Source: DASWJZ01 sp038211615 (GTDB lineage: Bacteria; Pseudomonadota; Alphaproteobacteria; Rhizobiales; Afifellaceae). Taken from it: a stretch of 64,000 nt of DNA. Of this stretch, positions 8,478-17,146 are shown one piece after another; within the stretch, counting starts at the first letter, position 1, and the number at the start of each line of letters is the position of its first letter. The stretch is from positions 1 to 64,000 of the forward strand of contig JBBQVL010000007.1 of NCBI GenBank assembly GCA_038211615.1, given 5' to 3'. The notes below the pieces were generated by a model. That model searched no databases. It saw only the letters and a list, made by a program, of their open reading frames with translations, and was not told the DNA's origin. The translations under genes and the position numbers were made by a program.

Positions 8478-8686
8478 ATCTGCCGCCGCCGCTCGGAATG
8501 ATAGATGCGCAGCACACGCTTAGCAGCGTCGAGCGCCTGCAGGTAGACGTCGTTGCGGATGACAGCGCGCGGATTGTCGTCGCCGGTCCCCGCCAGCGCG
8601 GACAGGAACACGCTATCGGCCGAGGCCGGCCGCCGCGTCGCCTCCCGCACCCTGTCCTGGCTCAGATTCGACTTCTTTCCGCGCAT
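8474..8686 (-). CDS. Small conserved-type hypothetical protein
   Basis: 70-aa basic protein beginning MRGKKSNLSQDRV, with no transmembrane segment or recognised domain. The ATG at 8686 is preceded by a run of six G residues at good spacing; the frame could start 7 codons earlier. The stop overlaps the start of the downstream membrane-protein gene by 4 bases, so the two form a translational pair. It lies between mtnP and apt on the same strand. Function unknown. Confidence 0.6.
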   Translation of the reverse strand: MRGKKSNLSQDRVREATRRPASADSVFLSALAGTGDDNPRAVIRNDVYLQALDAAKRVLRIYHSERRRQI

Positions 8687-8747
8687 CGCGCCCCCCGAGC
8701 TCCACAAGCGGCCGGATCATAAAGCGCCGTCAACGCTCTTCCTAGCC

Positions 8748-9623
8748 CTATCGGCCGCCGAGCACCCGGCCCGCCACCGCGTCGAGCTTCTTTAAGAGCG
8801 CGGCGTCGCGCTTCTCCGGGGCGGTCATGATGGCGAAGTCGAGCGACCGGTCGGAGCCGATCGGGCAGATTTCGTGCTCGCGGGGAAATTCGCGCACCAG
8901 CCGCAGCAGGAGCTGCTGAACCCGGTCGCGGTTCTCGTGCATGACGCGGATGACGGCCGCGACATCGACCGGCGCGTGCTCGTGATGCCAGCTGTCGTAA
9001 TCGGTCACCATGGCGATGGTGGCGTAGGAAATCTCCGCCTCGCGCGCGAGCTTCGCCTCCGGCATGTTGGTCATGCCGATCACGTCGCAGCCCCAGGAGC
9101 GATAGAGGCGGCTCTCCGCGAGGGTTGAGAACTGCGGGCCTTCCATCACGATGTAGGTACCGCCGCGGTGGAAGGGGATCGCTTCCGCCTCCGCCGCCAG
9201 CGCGATGCGCTCGCAGAGACGCGGGCTGACCGGCTGCGCCATGGAGACATGCGCCGTGACGCCTTCGCCGAAGAAGCTCTTCTCGCGCGCGAAGGTGCGG
9301 TCGATGAACTGGTCGACGATGACGAACCGCCCCGGCGCGAGATCCTCGCGGAGCGAGCCGACGGCGGAGACCGAGACGATGTCGGTCACCCCCGCACGCT
9401 TCAGCGCGTCGATGTTGGCGCGGTAGTTGATGTGCGTCGGCGAAAGCCGGTGCCCGCGCCCGTGGCGCGGCAGGAAGCGCAGCTTCAGCCCGGCGAGCTC
9501 GGCGAAGAGGATGTCGTCCGAAGGCTCGCCCCAGGGACCCTTGATCCGCCGCCACTCGGCCCGTTCGAGGCCGGGCAGGTCATAGAGACCCGAACCGCCG
9601 ATGATACCGAGCACCGCCTCCAT
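8748..9623 (-). CDS. mtnP: S-methyl-5'-thioadenosine phosphorylase
   Basis: 291-aa nucleoside phosphorylase of the PNP/MTAP family. It splits 5'-methylthioadenosine, a by-product of polyamine and homoserine-lactone synthesis, into adenine and methylthioribose-1-phosphate. Family landmarks are IGGSGLYDL at the N-terminus, the phosphate-binding LPRHGRGH, THINYRANI, SVSAVGSL, the substrate segment GTYIVMEGPQFST with GMTNMPEAKLARE, and MVTDYDSW near the C-terminus. It starts 36 bases after petC and shares its direction, so it is probably part of the bc1 transcript. The adenine it yields feeds apt. Confidence 0.95.
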   Translation of the reverse strand: MEAVLGIIGGSGLYDLPGLERAEWRRIKGPWGEPSDDILFAELAGLKLRFLPRHGRGHRLSPTHINYRANIDALKRAGVTDIVSVSAVGSLREDLAPGRFVIVDQFIDRTFAREKSFFGEGVTAHVSMAQPVSPRLCERIALAAEAEAIPFHRGGTYIVMEGPQFSTLAESRLYRSWGCDVIGMTNMPEAKLAREAEISYATIAMVTDYDSWHHEHAPVDVAAVIRVMHENRDRVQQLLLRLVREFPREHEICPIGSDRSLDFAIMTAPEKRDAALLKKLDAVAGRVLGGR

Positions 9624-9659
9624 GCCTATCCCCCAAGAACCGCGACCGGGGCGCCCGCC

Positions 9660-10523
9660 TCAAGCTTCGTGAGGCACCGCCAACCAGACTTTCTTCTTGG
9701 TGTAATAGACCAGGCAGGCGAAGAGCACGAGAAAGACCATGACGGTCAGCCCCATCGCCTTGCGCTCGACCAGATGCGGCTCGGCCGCCCACATCAGAAA
9801 TGCGGTCACGTCGGTGGAATACTGGTCGACGGTCTCCGGCACGTCGTTGTCGGCGCTTTCGTCCTTGTTCTGGGCGTAGGCGACGAGGCCGTCCGACAGC
9901 GGCGGCGGCATCGCGAGATACGGCGCGGAAATGAAATACGGATTGTAGTAGAGGCCATCCGGCACCGTCATGTCCGCGGGCGGGTCCTGGAAACCCGTCA
10001 GCAGCGAGTGGACGTAGTCCGGCCCGCCTTCCTGATACTGCGTGAACATGTCGAACACGAAGGTCGGGAAGCCGCGCTTGACCGCACGCGCCTTGGCAAT
10101 CAGCGAGAGGTCGGGCGGGTGCGCGCCCGGGAAGGGCGGCGCCGGCGGGAAATAGTCGTAAGGCCGGCCGGGCCGCGTGCCGCCTTCGACCGAAGCATCG
10201 GCGACCGTCGCCTCGGCAGCGAGCGCCTTCACCTCATCGACGGAGAAGTGCGGGCCGGTGGTGGAAGCGAGGTCGCGGAACGCCACCATGCCGAGCGAAT
10301 GGCAGCTCGAGCAGACCTCATGATAGACTTGGAAGCCGCGCTGCAACTGCTGCGGATCGTATTTCCCGAACGGGCCGGCGAACGACCACGATTCAAGCTT
10401 CGGGTTCAGCAACGGATAGTGCGGGCTCGCGTGCTCTGCCTCGGGCTCCGCGCCAAGCGCCGTGGCGCCGAGCGGCAGCGCCAGGAGAAGGACCGCGGCG
10501 AGCCGGGTGATGGCGATCTGCAT
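9660..10523 (-). CDS. petC: Cytochrome c1 of the bc1 complex
   Basis: 287-aa membrane-anchored c-type cytochrome, the electron exit of ubiquinol-cytochrome c reductase. An N-terminal signal peptide (about residues 1-24) is followed by the single haem-binding motif CSSCH (71-75). The axial Met region is in YLAMPPPLSDG, and a C-terminal transmembrane anchor spans about residues 255-275. It is a separate gene from petB, unlike the fused fbcH arrangement in Bradyrhizobium. It starts 12 bases after petB. Confidence 0.95.
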   Translation of the reverse strand: MQIAITRLAAVLLLALPLGATALGAEPEAEHASPHYPLLNPKLESWSFAGPFGKYDPQQLQRGFQVYHEVCSSCHSLGMVAFRDLASTTGPHFSVDEVKALAAEATVADASVEGGTRPGRPYDYFPPAPPFPGAHPPDLSLIAKARAVKRGFPTFVFDMFTQYQEGGPDYVHSLLTGFQDPPADMTVPDGLYYNPYFISAPYLAMPPPLSDGLVAYAQNKDESADNDVPETVDQYSTDVTAFLMWAAEPHLVERKAMGLTVMVFLVLFACLVYYTKKKVWLAVPHEA

Positions 10524-10535
10524 TGCCTTTGCCCC

Positions 10536-11813
10536 CTACCCGCGCGTCTCTGGCGCGGCGGCGCTTCCGGCCGGCTGCGCCCCGCCCCCAGCCCCAAGCA
10601 CCGAATCGGCGATCGAGGCCGGCCGCGGCTTTGGCGTCTCGAACATGCCGAGAAGCGGCAAGAGGATCAGGAAGTGGAAGAAATAGTAGGTCGTCAGGAT
10701 GCGCGCCGCGATGACGTAGCCTCCCTCGGGCGGCTGCGAACCGAGATAGCCGAGCCCGATCGCGACGGCGATGAATATCCAGAAGAACTGCCGGTAGAGA
10801 GGCCGATAGTTGGCCGAACGGATGCGCGACGTGTCGAGCCACGGCAGCAGGAAGAGCACCGCGATCGCGCCGAACATCATGCAGACGCCAAGCAGCTTGT
10901 TCGGGATGCTGCGCAGAATCGCGTAGAACGGCAGCAGGTACCATTCCGGCACGATGTGTGCTGGCGTCTGCAGCGGGTTCGCCTTGATGGAATTATCCGC
11001 GTCGCCGAGGAAGTTCGGGATGTAGAAGACGAACCACGCGAAGAGGATCATGAAGATCACGATCGCGAACGCATCCTTGATCGTCGCGTGCGGCGTGAAC
11101 GGCACCACGTCCTGCTTCGACTTGACCTCGATACCCGTCGGGTTCGTCTGGCCCGCGACATGCAAAGCCCAGATATGCAGCACCACGACGCCGGCAATCA
11201 TGAACGGCAGCAGGTAGTGCAGTGAGAAGAAGCGGTTGAGGGTCGGTCCGCCGACCGAGAATCCGCCCCAGAGCCAGGTCGTGATCGTCTTGCCGACGAG
11301 CGGAATCGCCGTGAACAGGTTGGTGATGACGGTCGCGCCCCAGAAGCTCATCTGGCCCCAGGGCAGCACGTAGCCCATGAACGCCGTCGCCATCATCAGC
11401 AGGAAGATGATGACGCCGAGGATCCAGAGGATCTCGCGCGGCGCCTTGTAGGAGCCGTAGTACATGCCGCGGAAGATGTGGATGTAGGCGGCGAGGAAGA
11501 ACATCGACGCGCCGTTCGAGTGCAGGTAGCGCAGCAGCCAGCCGTAGTTGATGTCGCGCATGATCTTCTCGACCGACTCGAACGCGTAAGCCTCGTGCGC
11601 CACATAGTGCATGGCGAGGACTACGCCGGTGAGGATCTGCACCCCCAGCATGACAGAGAGCACCGCGCCGAACGTGTACCAATAGTTCAGGTTGCGCGGG
11701 ACCGGGTAGGCGACAAAGCTGTCATAGACGAGCCGTGTTGCCGGCAGCCGGTCGTCAAACCAGCGCCCGAACCTGGTCTTCGGCTCGTAGCGGGGAAAGT
11801 GGTCTTCGTGCAT
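10536..11813 (-). CDS. petB: Cytochrome b of the bc1 complex
   Basis: 425-aa polytopic inner-membrane protein carrying the two b haems and the Qo and Qi sites. Landmarks are HYVAHEAYAFESVE in the N-terminal half, the haem-ligating histidines in LLRYLHSNGAS and AALHVAG-type segments, MGYVLPWGQMSFWGATVITN, and the Qo-site PEWYLLPFYAILR. The C-terminus continues with the two or three extra helices of the bacterial form and an Ala/Gly/Pro tail. It lies between petA (19 bases) and petC (12 bases). Confidence 0.96.
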   Translation of the reverse strand: MHEDHFPRYEPKTRFGRWFDDRLPATRLVYDSFVAYPVPRNLNYWYTFGAVLSVMLGVQILTGVVLAMHYVAHEAYAFESVEKIMRDINYGWLLRYLHSNGASMFFLAAYIHIFRGMYYGSYKAPREILWILGVIIFLLMMATAFMGYVLPWGQMSFWGATVITNLFTAIPLVGKTITTWLWGGFSVGGPTLNRFFSLHYLLPFMIAGVVVLHIWALHVAGQTNPTGIEVKSKQDVVPFTPHATIKDAFAIVIFMILFAWFVFYIPNFLGDADNSIKANPLQTPAHIVPEWYLLPFYAILRSIPNKLLGVCMMFGAIAVLFLLPWLDTSRIRSANYRPLYRQFFWIFIAVAIGLGYLGSQPPEGGYVIAARILTTYYFFHFLILLPLLGMFETPKPRPASIADSVLGAGGGAQPAGSAAAPETRG

Positions 11814-11832
11814 TTCCGGTCTCGCTCAGGCG

Positions 11833-12444
11833 TCAGCCGATGCGCAGGATGGTGTCGGACGTGAAGGCATAGGGCGGGATCGCCATGTTTTCCGGCGCCG
11901 GGCCGCGGCGGATGCGGCCCGCCGTATCATACTGCGAGCCGTGGCAGGGGCAGAACCAGCCGCCGAAATCGCCCTGCTGGCCGAGGGGCACGCAGCCGAG
12001 ATGCGTGCAGACCTGCACCATGACGAGCCATTGTTCGTTGCCGGGACGGGTGCGGTTCTCGTCGGTGGCGGGCGCGCTCGAATCGAGGTTGGCGTTGCGC
12101 GCGATCGGGTCCTTGAGGTCGGCGAGCGCGACCTGCTGCGCTGCCTTCATCTCGTCTTCCGTGCGGTAGCGGACGGCGACGGGCTTGCCCTGCCAGACGG
12201 CGATGATGGACTGGCCCGGCTCGATCGACGTCACGTCAACCTCGGTGGAAGCCAGCGCGAGCGCCGCGGCGTCGGGATTCATCTGGTCGACGAAGGGCCA
12301 GAGCGTTCCGGCAACGCCAACCGCCGCGAAGGCGCCGGTTGCGATGATGAGAAAATCACGTCGGGTTACGCCCGTCCCGACTTCATGCGGATCGATGCGC
12401 TTCGCGCCAGGCGCGGCGGTGATGGGATGGGTCGTATCAGCCAA
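11833..12444 (-). CDS. petA: Rieske iron-sulfur subunit of the bc1 complex
   Basis: 203-aa Rieske protein. Residues 26-52 hold a Tat-type twin-arginine signal-anchor (TRRDFLIIATGAF), so it is exported folded and stays anchored. The [2Fe-2S] cluster is held by CTHLGC (146-151) and CPCHGS (165-170); their two cysteines and two histidines are the cluster ligands. SQYDTAGRIRRGPAP is the usual sequence after the cluster. The start codon appears to be TTG, since no ATG lies between the start and the signal. First gene of the bc1 operon, with a ~430-base gap upstream that should hold the promoter. Confidence 0.94.
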   Translation of the reverse strand: MADTTHPITAAPGAKRIDPHEVGTGVTRRDFLIIATGAFAAVGVAGTLWPFVDQMNPDAAALALASTEVDVTSIEPGQSIIAVWQGKPVAVRYRTEDEMKAAQQVALADLKDPIARNANLDSSAPATDENRTRPGNEQWLVMVQVCTHLGCVPLGQQGDFGGWFCPCHGSQYDTAGRIRRGPAPENMAIPPYAFTSDTILRIG

Positions 12445-12873
12445 ATCCTGCCCCTAGCACTGGAACGGCGCGTTTCGACTCGCTGCCAAGCGATGCGCAC
12501 AACAGCAGAGGGCCCGGACGACCCTCACCCCCATGACGGCAAGCCGCCGAACGCCTTTTGTCATCGTCCTTCGAGAGTGTCCAGTCAGGGCGCTGCGCGA
12601 CGGCAACTTGTCGCAAGCCGGCAACACGCGCCGCCGCGGCTTTTCGAGGGGTTCTGGCGGGCGCGGGGAAGGGCGGCGACTGGCCTCGACGACCGCCAGG
12701 GGCGCCGCGCCGGGGCGAATCGGCGCGACTCGGGCCGCGAAGGGATGTGCCGGCTACAAATCCGGCATGTTTTGTGGGAAACTCGCTTCTCAGCCGCCCT
12801 GCGGACGAAGATGCCCCGGCGCGGCGCTCGCGGAAGGACTTGACGGTCGAAATCCCGGTCCAGGAGGCTCCGG
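12445..12873. other. Gap between divergent petA and the DUF768-like gene
   Basis: No convincing gene is seen here. Short open frames exist on the + strand but lack a ribosome-binding site and any family-like sequence. The right end carries a strong AGGAGG for the gene starting at 12874. The left end must hold the petABC promoter; no clear FNR/FixK-type palindrome was found by eye. Confidence 0.5.
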
Positions 12874-13116
12874 ATGAGCCAGCACGCTGTCGAAATCCTG
12901 AAACGCTGGATTGCCGAGGCGGTCCGCGCCGTTCCCGCTGAAGAAACGGCCAGGGAAGCGGCGCGCCTTAGCGTCGAATTCTCCGCCTACGCCGAGGACG
13001 CGGGATTGAAGGTGCAGGAACTGGAACTCGACATCGGCCAGGACCTTCCGAGCTTCATGAAAGACGCCATCGAGGCCGCGCGGGAGGAAGAGGGACTGCT
13101 CGCCGAGGAGGAATAG
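12874..13116 (+). CDS. Small acidic DUF768-like protein
   Basis: 80-aa acidic, helical protein. The layout of an N-terminal segment with LKRWIAEAV, a central helix and an acidic C-terminal EEEGLLAEEE resembles the DUF768 family of small proteins from Mesorhizobium and relatives, whose role is unknown. A consensus AGGAGG sits 7 bases before the ATG, so it is very likely translated. It ends 16 bases before the 3' end of the convergent ABC transporter gene. Confidence 0.65.
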   Translation: MSQHAVEILKRWIAEAVRAVPAEETAREAARLSVEFSAYAEDAGLKVQELELDIGQDLPSFMKDAIEAAREEEGLLAEEE

Positions 13117-13132
13117 CCGCTGCGGCTTCCGC

Positions 13133-15010
13133 TCAGGCGATCTTCAGCGCGCGGTCGCTGGCGGCCAGGAACCCGCCGGACTGGCGCTCCCAGAGCCGCG
13201 CGTAGAGGCCGCGGGCGCGCAGCAGCCCGTCGTGCGTCCCCTCCTCGACGATCCGCCCCTCGTCGATCACGACCAGCCGATCGAGCGCCGCGATCGTCGA
13301 GAGGCGATGCGCGATGGCGATCACCGTCTTGTCGCGCATCAGGTCCTTCAGGCTCTCCTGAATCGCCGCCTCCACCTCCGAATCGAGCGCCGCCGTCGCC
13401 TCGTCGAGGATCAGGATCGGCGCGTCCTTCAAAATGACGCGGGCGATGGCGATGCGCTGCCGCTGGCCGCCGGAGAGCTTGATGCCGCGCTCGCCGACAT
13501 GCGCCGAATAGTCGGTCCGCCCGCGCGGGTCGATCAGCCCGGCGATGAAGCGGTCCGCGCGAGCGAACATCGCCGCCTCGCGCACCGAGGCGTCGTCGGC
13601 GTCCGGCCGGCCATAGCGAATGTTCTCGCTGACGGAGCGGTGCAGGAGCGAAGTATCCTGCGTCACCATGCCGATCGTCGCGCGGAGGGAATCCTGCGTC
13701 ACCCCGGCGATATCCTGGCCGTCGATCAGGATGCGCCCCTGCTCCAGCAGATAGAAGCGGAGCAGCAGGTTCACGAGCGTCGACTTGCCGGCGCCCGAGG
13801 GGCCGACGAGCCCGACCTTCTCGCCCGGCTTCACGAAGAGCGAGAGATCGCGGATCACATGGTTGCCGGCGCCGTAGCGGAAGGTGACGTCCTGAAACTC
13901 GATGGCGCCGCTGGTGACGATGAGCGGCTCCGCCCCGGGCGGATCGACCAGCGTGTTCGGCCGCGACAGGAGTTCCATGCCGTTCTCGATCGTGCCGGTG
14001 CTCTCGAAAAGCGTGGTGATCGAGCGCAGCACCCAGCCGGACATCTGGTTCAGCCTGAGCGTCAGCGCGTTGGCGGCGGCGATGCCGCCGAGCGTGATCT
14101 CGCCGCGCGTCCACAGCCAGATCGAGATCGCCGCCGCGACGAAGATGAAGACCGAGTTCAACAGCGTCAGCGCCGCGGTCATGGTGGTGATCGTGCGGTT
14201 CATGGCGCGCGCCGCATCGAGTTGATGCTGAAAAGCCTCGCGCCCGAAGGCCTCCTCGCGCTCCGCATGCGCAAAGAGCTTCACCGACAGGATGTTGGTG
14301 AAGCCGTCGACCACCCGCCCGGTCAGGCCGGAATTCGCCTCCGACATGGCGATCGAGCGCTCGCGGACCGGCGGCACCAGCGTCACGATCACCGCTGCGT
14401 AGCCGATCAGCCAGCCGACCAGCGGGATCATCAGCCGCCAGTCGAAACCCACGAAAAGGGCGACCGTGCCGATGAGGTAGACGAGCAGAAACCAGACTCC
14501 GTCGATGACGTTCACGACGCTCTCGCGCAGCGCCATTCCGGTCTGCATGACCTTCTGGCTGATGCGGCCGGCGTAGTCGTCCTGGAAGAACCCGAGGCTC
14601 TGCCGCAGCACGTAGCGGTAGCTCCGCCAGCGGACGAGGCTCGAAAGGCTCGGCGTGATCGAGAGGTTGACCAGCGCGCGCGACCAGATGGCGAAGAACG
14701 GCCGCACGACGAGCAGCACGACCCCCATGAACACGAGCAGCCGGAGATTGCCGGACACGAATGTTTCCGGGCTCGACGCCGACATCCGGTCGACCAGCGA
14801 ACCGAGGAAGGAAAACATCGCAAGCTCGGTGACCGAGGCGACGAGCGACACGATCAGCGTGACGACGATCAGCCACTTCACCGGCTTCAGAAAGAAACGA
14901 TAGGTCTCGAGCAGCGCCCCCGGCGGCTGTTCCACCGCCGCCGGCCCGAGCGGATCGATCCAGCGCTCCAGCCCGCCATAGGTTAGAAATCGTCTCAGAA
15001 TCGCGGCCAA
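13133..15010 (-). CDS. ABC exporter, fused permease-ATPase
   Basis: 625-aa half-transporter of the ABCB type. The N-terminal ~330 residues hold about six transmembrane helices. The C-terminal nucleotide-binding domain has the Walker A GPSGAGKST, a Q-loop, the signature LSGGQRQRIAIAR, Walker B ILILDEATAALDSE and the H-loop AIAHRLST. It should act as a homodimer in the inner membrane. The substrate is not deducible; lipid, peptide or drug export are all possible. The start appears to be TTG at 15010 with GGGAG 7 bases upstream. It is divergent from trmL. Confidence 0.9.
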   Translation of the reverse strand: MAAILRRFLTYGGLERWIDPLGPAAVEQPPGALLETYRFFLKPVKWLIVVTLIVSLVASVTELAMFSFLGSLVDRMSASSPETFVSGNLRLLVFMGVVLLVVRPFFAIWSRALVNLSITPSLSSLVRWRSYRYVLRQSLGFFQDDYAGRISQKVMQTGMALRESVVNVIDGVWFLLVYLIGTVALFVGFDWRLMIPLVGWLIGYAAVIVTLVPPVRERSIAMSEANSGLTGRVVDGFTNILSVKLFAHAEREEAFGREAFQHQLDAARAMNRTITTMTAALTLLNSVFIFVAAAISIWLWTRGEITLGGIAAANALTLRLNQMSGWVLRSITTLFESTGTIENGMELLSRPNTLVDPPGAEPLIVTSGAIEFQDVTFRYGAGNHVIRDLSLFVKPGEKVGLVGPSGAGKSTLVNLLLRFYLLEQGRILIDGQDIAGVTQDSLRATIGMVTQDTSLLHRSVSENIRYGRPDADDASVREAAMFARADRFIAGLIDPRGRTDYSAHVGERGIKLSGGQRQRIAIARVILKDAPILILDEATAALDSEVEAAIQESLKDLMRDKTVIAIAHRLSTIAALDRLVVIDEGRIVEEGTHDGLLRARGLYARLWERQSGGFLAASDRALKIA

Positions 15011-15079
15011 TACCCAGCTCCCAGACTTTCCGCGCGGACCAGGCGGGCGGCGAAGAACAATGATTCACCCGGTAATCTA

Positions 15080-15544
15080 ATGATCGACTGCGCCCTTTTC
15101 GAGCCGGACATCCCGCAAAACGCCGGCACGATATTGCGCCTCGGCGCCTGCTTCGGCGTCCGCGTTCATATCGTGCACCCGTCGGGCTTTGCGCTTACCG
15201 ACCGCAACTTCAAACGGGCGGGCATGGATTATCTGTCGCGCGCGGACTTTTCCGAGCATGCCGACTGGGAGGCTTTCGAGGCGTGGCGAGGAGAGACCGG
15301 CCGCCGCCTCGTCGCACTTTCGGCGCGCGCGACGGCCCGTCTCACCGATTTCGCCTTCCATCCCGACGACGTGGTGCTCCTCGGGCGGGAGTCGGCGGGG
15401 CTTCCCGATTCCGCCGTCGACGCCGCCGATGCTCTTCTCAGGATCCCGATCGAGCCCGGCAACCGCTCGCTCAACGTCGCGGTGGCGGCGTCCATCGCCG
15501 TCTTCGAGGCGCTCCGGCAGACCGGCCAGCTCGGGCGAGAATAG
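15080..15544 (+). CDS. trmL: tRNA (cytidine/uridine-34-2'-O)-methyltransferase
   Basis: 154-aa SPOUT-class methyltransferase that methylates the ribose of the wobble base in tRNA-Leu isoacceptors. Landmarks are the N-terminal FEPDIPQNAGTILRL, GMDYL, and the knotted SAM-binding C-terminus with LLGRESAGLP and IPIEPGNRSLNVAVAASI. Length matches the family. It precedes the glycosylation operon by 75 bases on the same strand and could share its promoter, though the functions are unrelated. Confidence 0.93.
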   Translation: MIDCALFEPDIPQNAGTILRLGACFGVRVHIVHPSGFALTDRNFKRAGMDYLSRADFSEHADWEAFEAWRGETGRRLVALSARATARLTDFAFHPDDVVLLGRESAGLPDSAVDAADALLRIPIEPGNRSLNVAVAASIAVFEALRQTGQLGRE

Positions 15545-15619
15545 CGGCGGAAGGATTGAGGTGGAGTCGGGCCGCACTTGTGCCTAGAAGCCGCAAGCGG
15601 ACTTCAGCGACGGGAACGC

Positions 15620-17146
15620 ATGCCGCCGACCCCCTTCTGGGCGAAACCCAAATTCGTCCTCTCCGTCATCATCCTCTATCTCGCGGTGCATTTCGCCATC
15701 CGCCTGGTGCTCTGGCCGACACTCACCACCGACGATGCGGAGCAGGCGCTCTTCGCGCAGCACTTCGCCTGGAGCTACCGCTACCGCGCCCCGCCGCTCT
15801 TCACCTGGATGCTTGTGGCGCTCGGCCATGTCATGCCGGTCGGCATCGTGGCGATCAGCCTGCTGCGCTACGCGTTGCTCGGCGTCACCTATGTCTTCGC
15901 CTGGCTCGGCGCGCGCCGGCTGATCGCGGACCCGCGGCTTGCGGCGCTTTCCGTCTTCAGCTTCGCGGCGATCCACACCTTCTCCGAATCGAGCCACCGC
16001 GAGCTGACCCACACGACCACGCTCGCCGCCACCATCGCAGTCGCCTGGTACGTGTTCCTTCGGCTCTCCGCCTCGCCGCGGCTCCGCTGGTATCTGGCGC
16101 TCGGCGCGACGTTCGGGCTCGGCCTGCTCGCCAAGTGGAATTTCGTCGTGCTGGCGGCGGCGCTGCCGCTGGCCTGCCTTATCCGGCGCGATTTCCGCCC
16201 GCTCCTCTTTACGCGCAATGCAATTGCGACAGCCGCGCTGGCGGGGGCGATCGCGCTCCCAACCGTTATCTCCACACTCCGCGCCGGAGCGCCGGCCGGC
16301 GAGAATGTGCAGTCGGTGTTTTCCACGACCGGCCGCGGTCTCGGCCAGATTGCCGCCGGCACCCTGCAGCTCGCCTACACCGTGCTCGTCTATCCCGAGC
16401 CGCTGCTTGTCCTTCTTGTGATCGTCCTCGGCTTCGCGCTCTGGCGCGGCGTTCTCGCTGCGTGGGACGAACCCGTTGCCGCCCGGCACGTGGACACGGC
16501 TTTCGTGGGGCTGACGATGGCGGTTGGTCTTGCCCTGCTCTGGGCGCTTGTTCCGCTGATCGGCGCGACCGAGTTCAAGGTCCGCTACATGTATCCGGTG
16601 CTGTTCACCCTCCCCACCTGGCTCTTCATGCTCGTCGAGCGAGGCGAGCCCTCACCCCGCGCCGTCGCTCTCTTCGCGCTGCTGCTCATCGTGCCGGCAC
16701 TGCAGGTTCCGATCGAGCGCTTGCGCACGGGCCTGTCCGACGATTGCGGTCTCTGCCTCGAACGCGCGCCTTTCGCGAGCCTCGCAGCCGAGCTTGCGGC
16801 TGCCGATTATGACGGCGGCGGAACGATCCTCGCCGACGGCGTCACTGTCGGCGGCAATCTGCGGAGCGCATTTCCGCAAGCCCGCATCGTCGCGCCAGGC
16901 TTTCCCGTCACGAGCTGGCCCGATCCTACCGGCAACGGGCCGTGTCTGATGGCATGGCAAGAGACCGCCGACCCCGCATCCGGCGCAACGCCAGCGCAGT
17001 TCGCCACTCTCACCGACATGCTGCACGGCGATCCCGATGCCCCGCACCGCGACGGCGAGGTCTCCGCTCCTCTCCACATGAGCGATGCGCCGCTCTTCCG
17101 GATGGGCTACCGCCTCTACGAGCAGCCGGTCGGAGACTGCCGTTGA
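15620..17146 (+). CDS. GT39/ArnT-like membrane glycosyltransferase, copy 1
   Basis: 508-aa polytopic GT-C type transferase. Around ten transmembrane helices are evident. DDAEQALFAQHFAWSY near the N-terminus is the first external loop with the catalytic Asp typical of PMT/ArnT enzymes, which take sugar from a polyprenyl phosphate. A periplasmic C-terminal domain ends in GDCR. The ATG at 15620 begins MPPTPFWAKPKF and aligns with the start of copy 2; an earlier TTG at 15578 is less likely. It forms an operon with a tandem paralogue, a DPM1-like GT2 and an AglD-like protein, so it probably transfers a lipid-linked sugar to an envelope glycan or lipid. Confidence 0.87.
   Translation: MPPTPFWAKPKFVLSVIILYLAVHFAIRLVLWPTLTTDDAEQALFAQHFAWSYRYRAPPLFTWMLVALGHVMPVGIVAISLLRYALLGVTYVFAWLGARRLIADPRLAALSVFSFAAIHTFSESSHRELTHTTTLAATIAVAWYVFLRLSASPRLRWYLALGATFGLGLLAKWNFVVLAAALPLACLIRRDFRPLLFTRNAIATAALAGAIALPTVISTLRAGAPAGENVQSVFSTTGRGLGQIAAGTLQLAYTVLVYPEPLLVLLVIVLGFALWRGVLAAWDEPVAARHVDTAFVGLTMAVGLALLWALVPLIGATEFKVRYMYPVLFTLPTWLFMLVERGEPSPRAVALFALLLIVPALQVPIERLRTGLSDDCGLCLERAPFASLAAELAAADYDGGGTILADGVTVGGNLRSAFPQARIVAPGFPVTSWPDPTGNGPCLMAWQETADPASGATPAQFATLTDMLHGDPDAPHRDGEVSAPLHMSDAPLFRMGYRLYEQPVGDCR

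Noticed and set aside
9168..11225. 685-aa + strand open frame
   Set aside because: Opposite petB/petC/mtnP in a GC-rich region; Arg/Glu/Asp-rich composition and no family match, typical of an antisense shadow.
12558..12941. 127-aa + strand frame before the DUF768-like gene
   Set aside because: Arg/Ala-rich with no start signal, and overlaps a gene that has a consensus AGGAGG in another frame.
13232..14986. 584-aa + strand open frame
   Set aside because: Lies antisense to the ABC exporter; charged, repetitive composition without domains.
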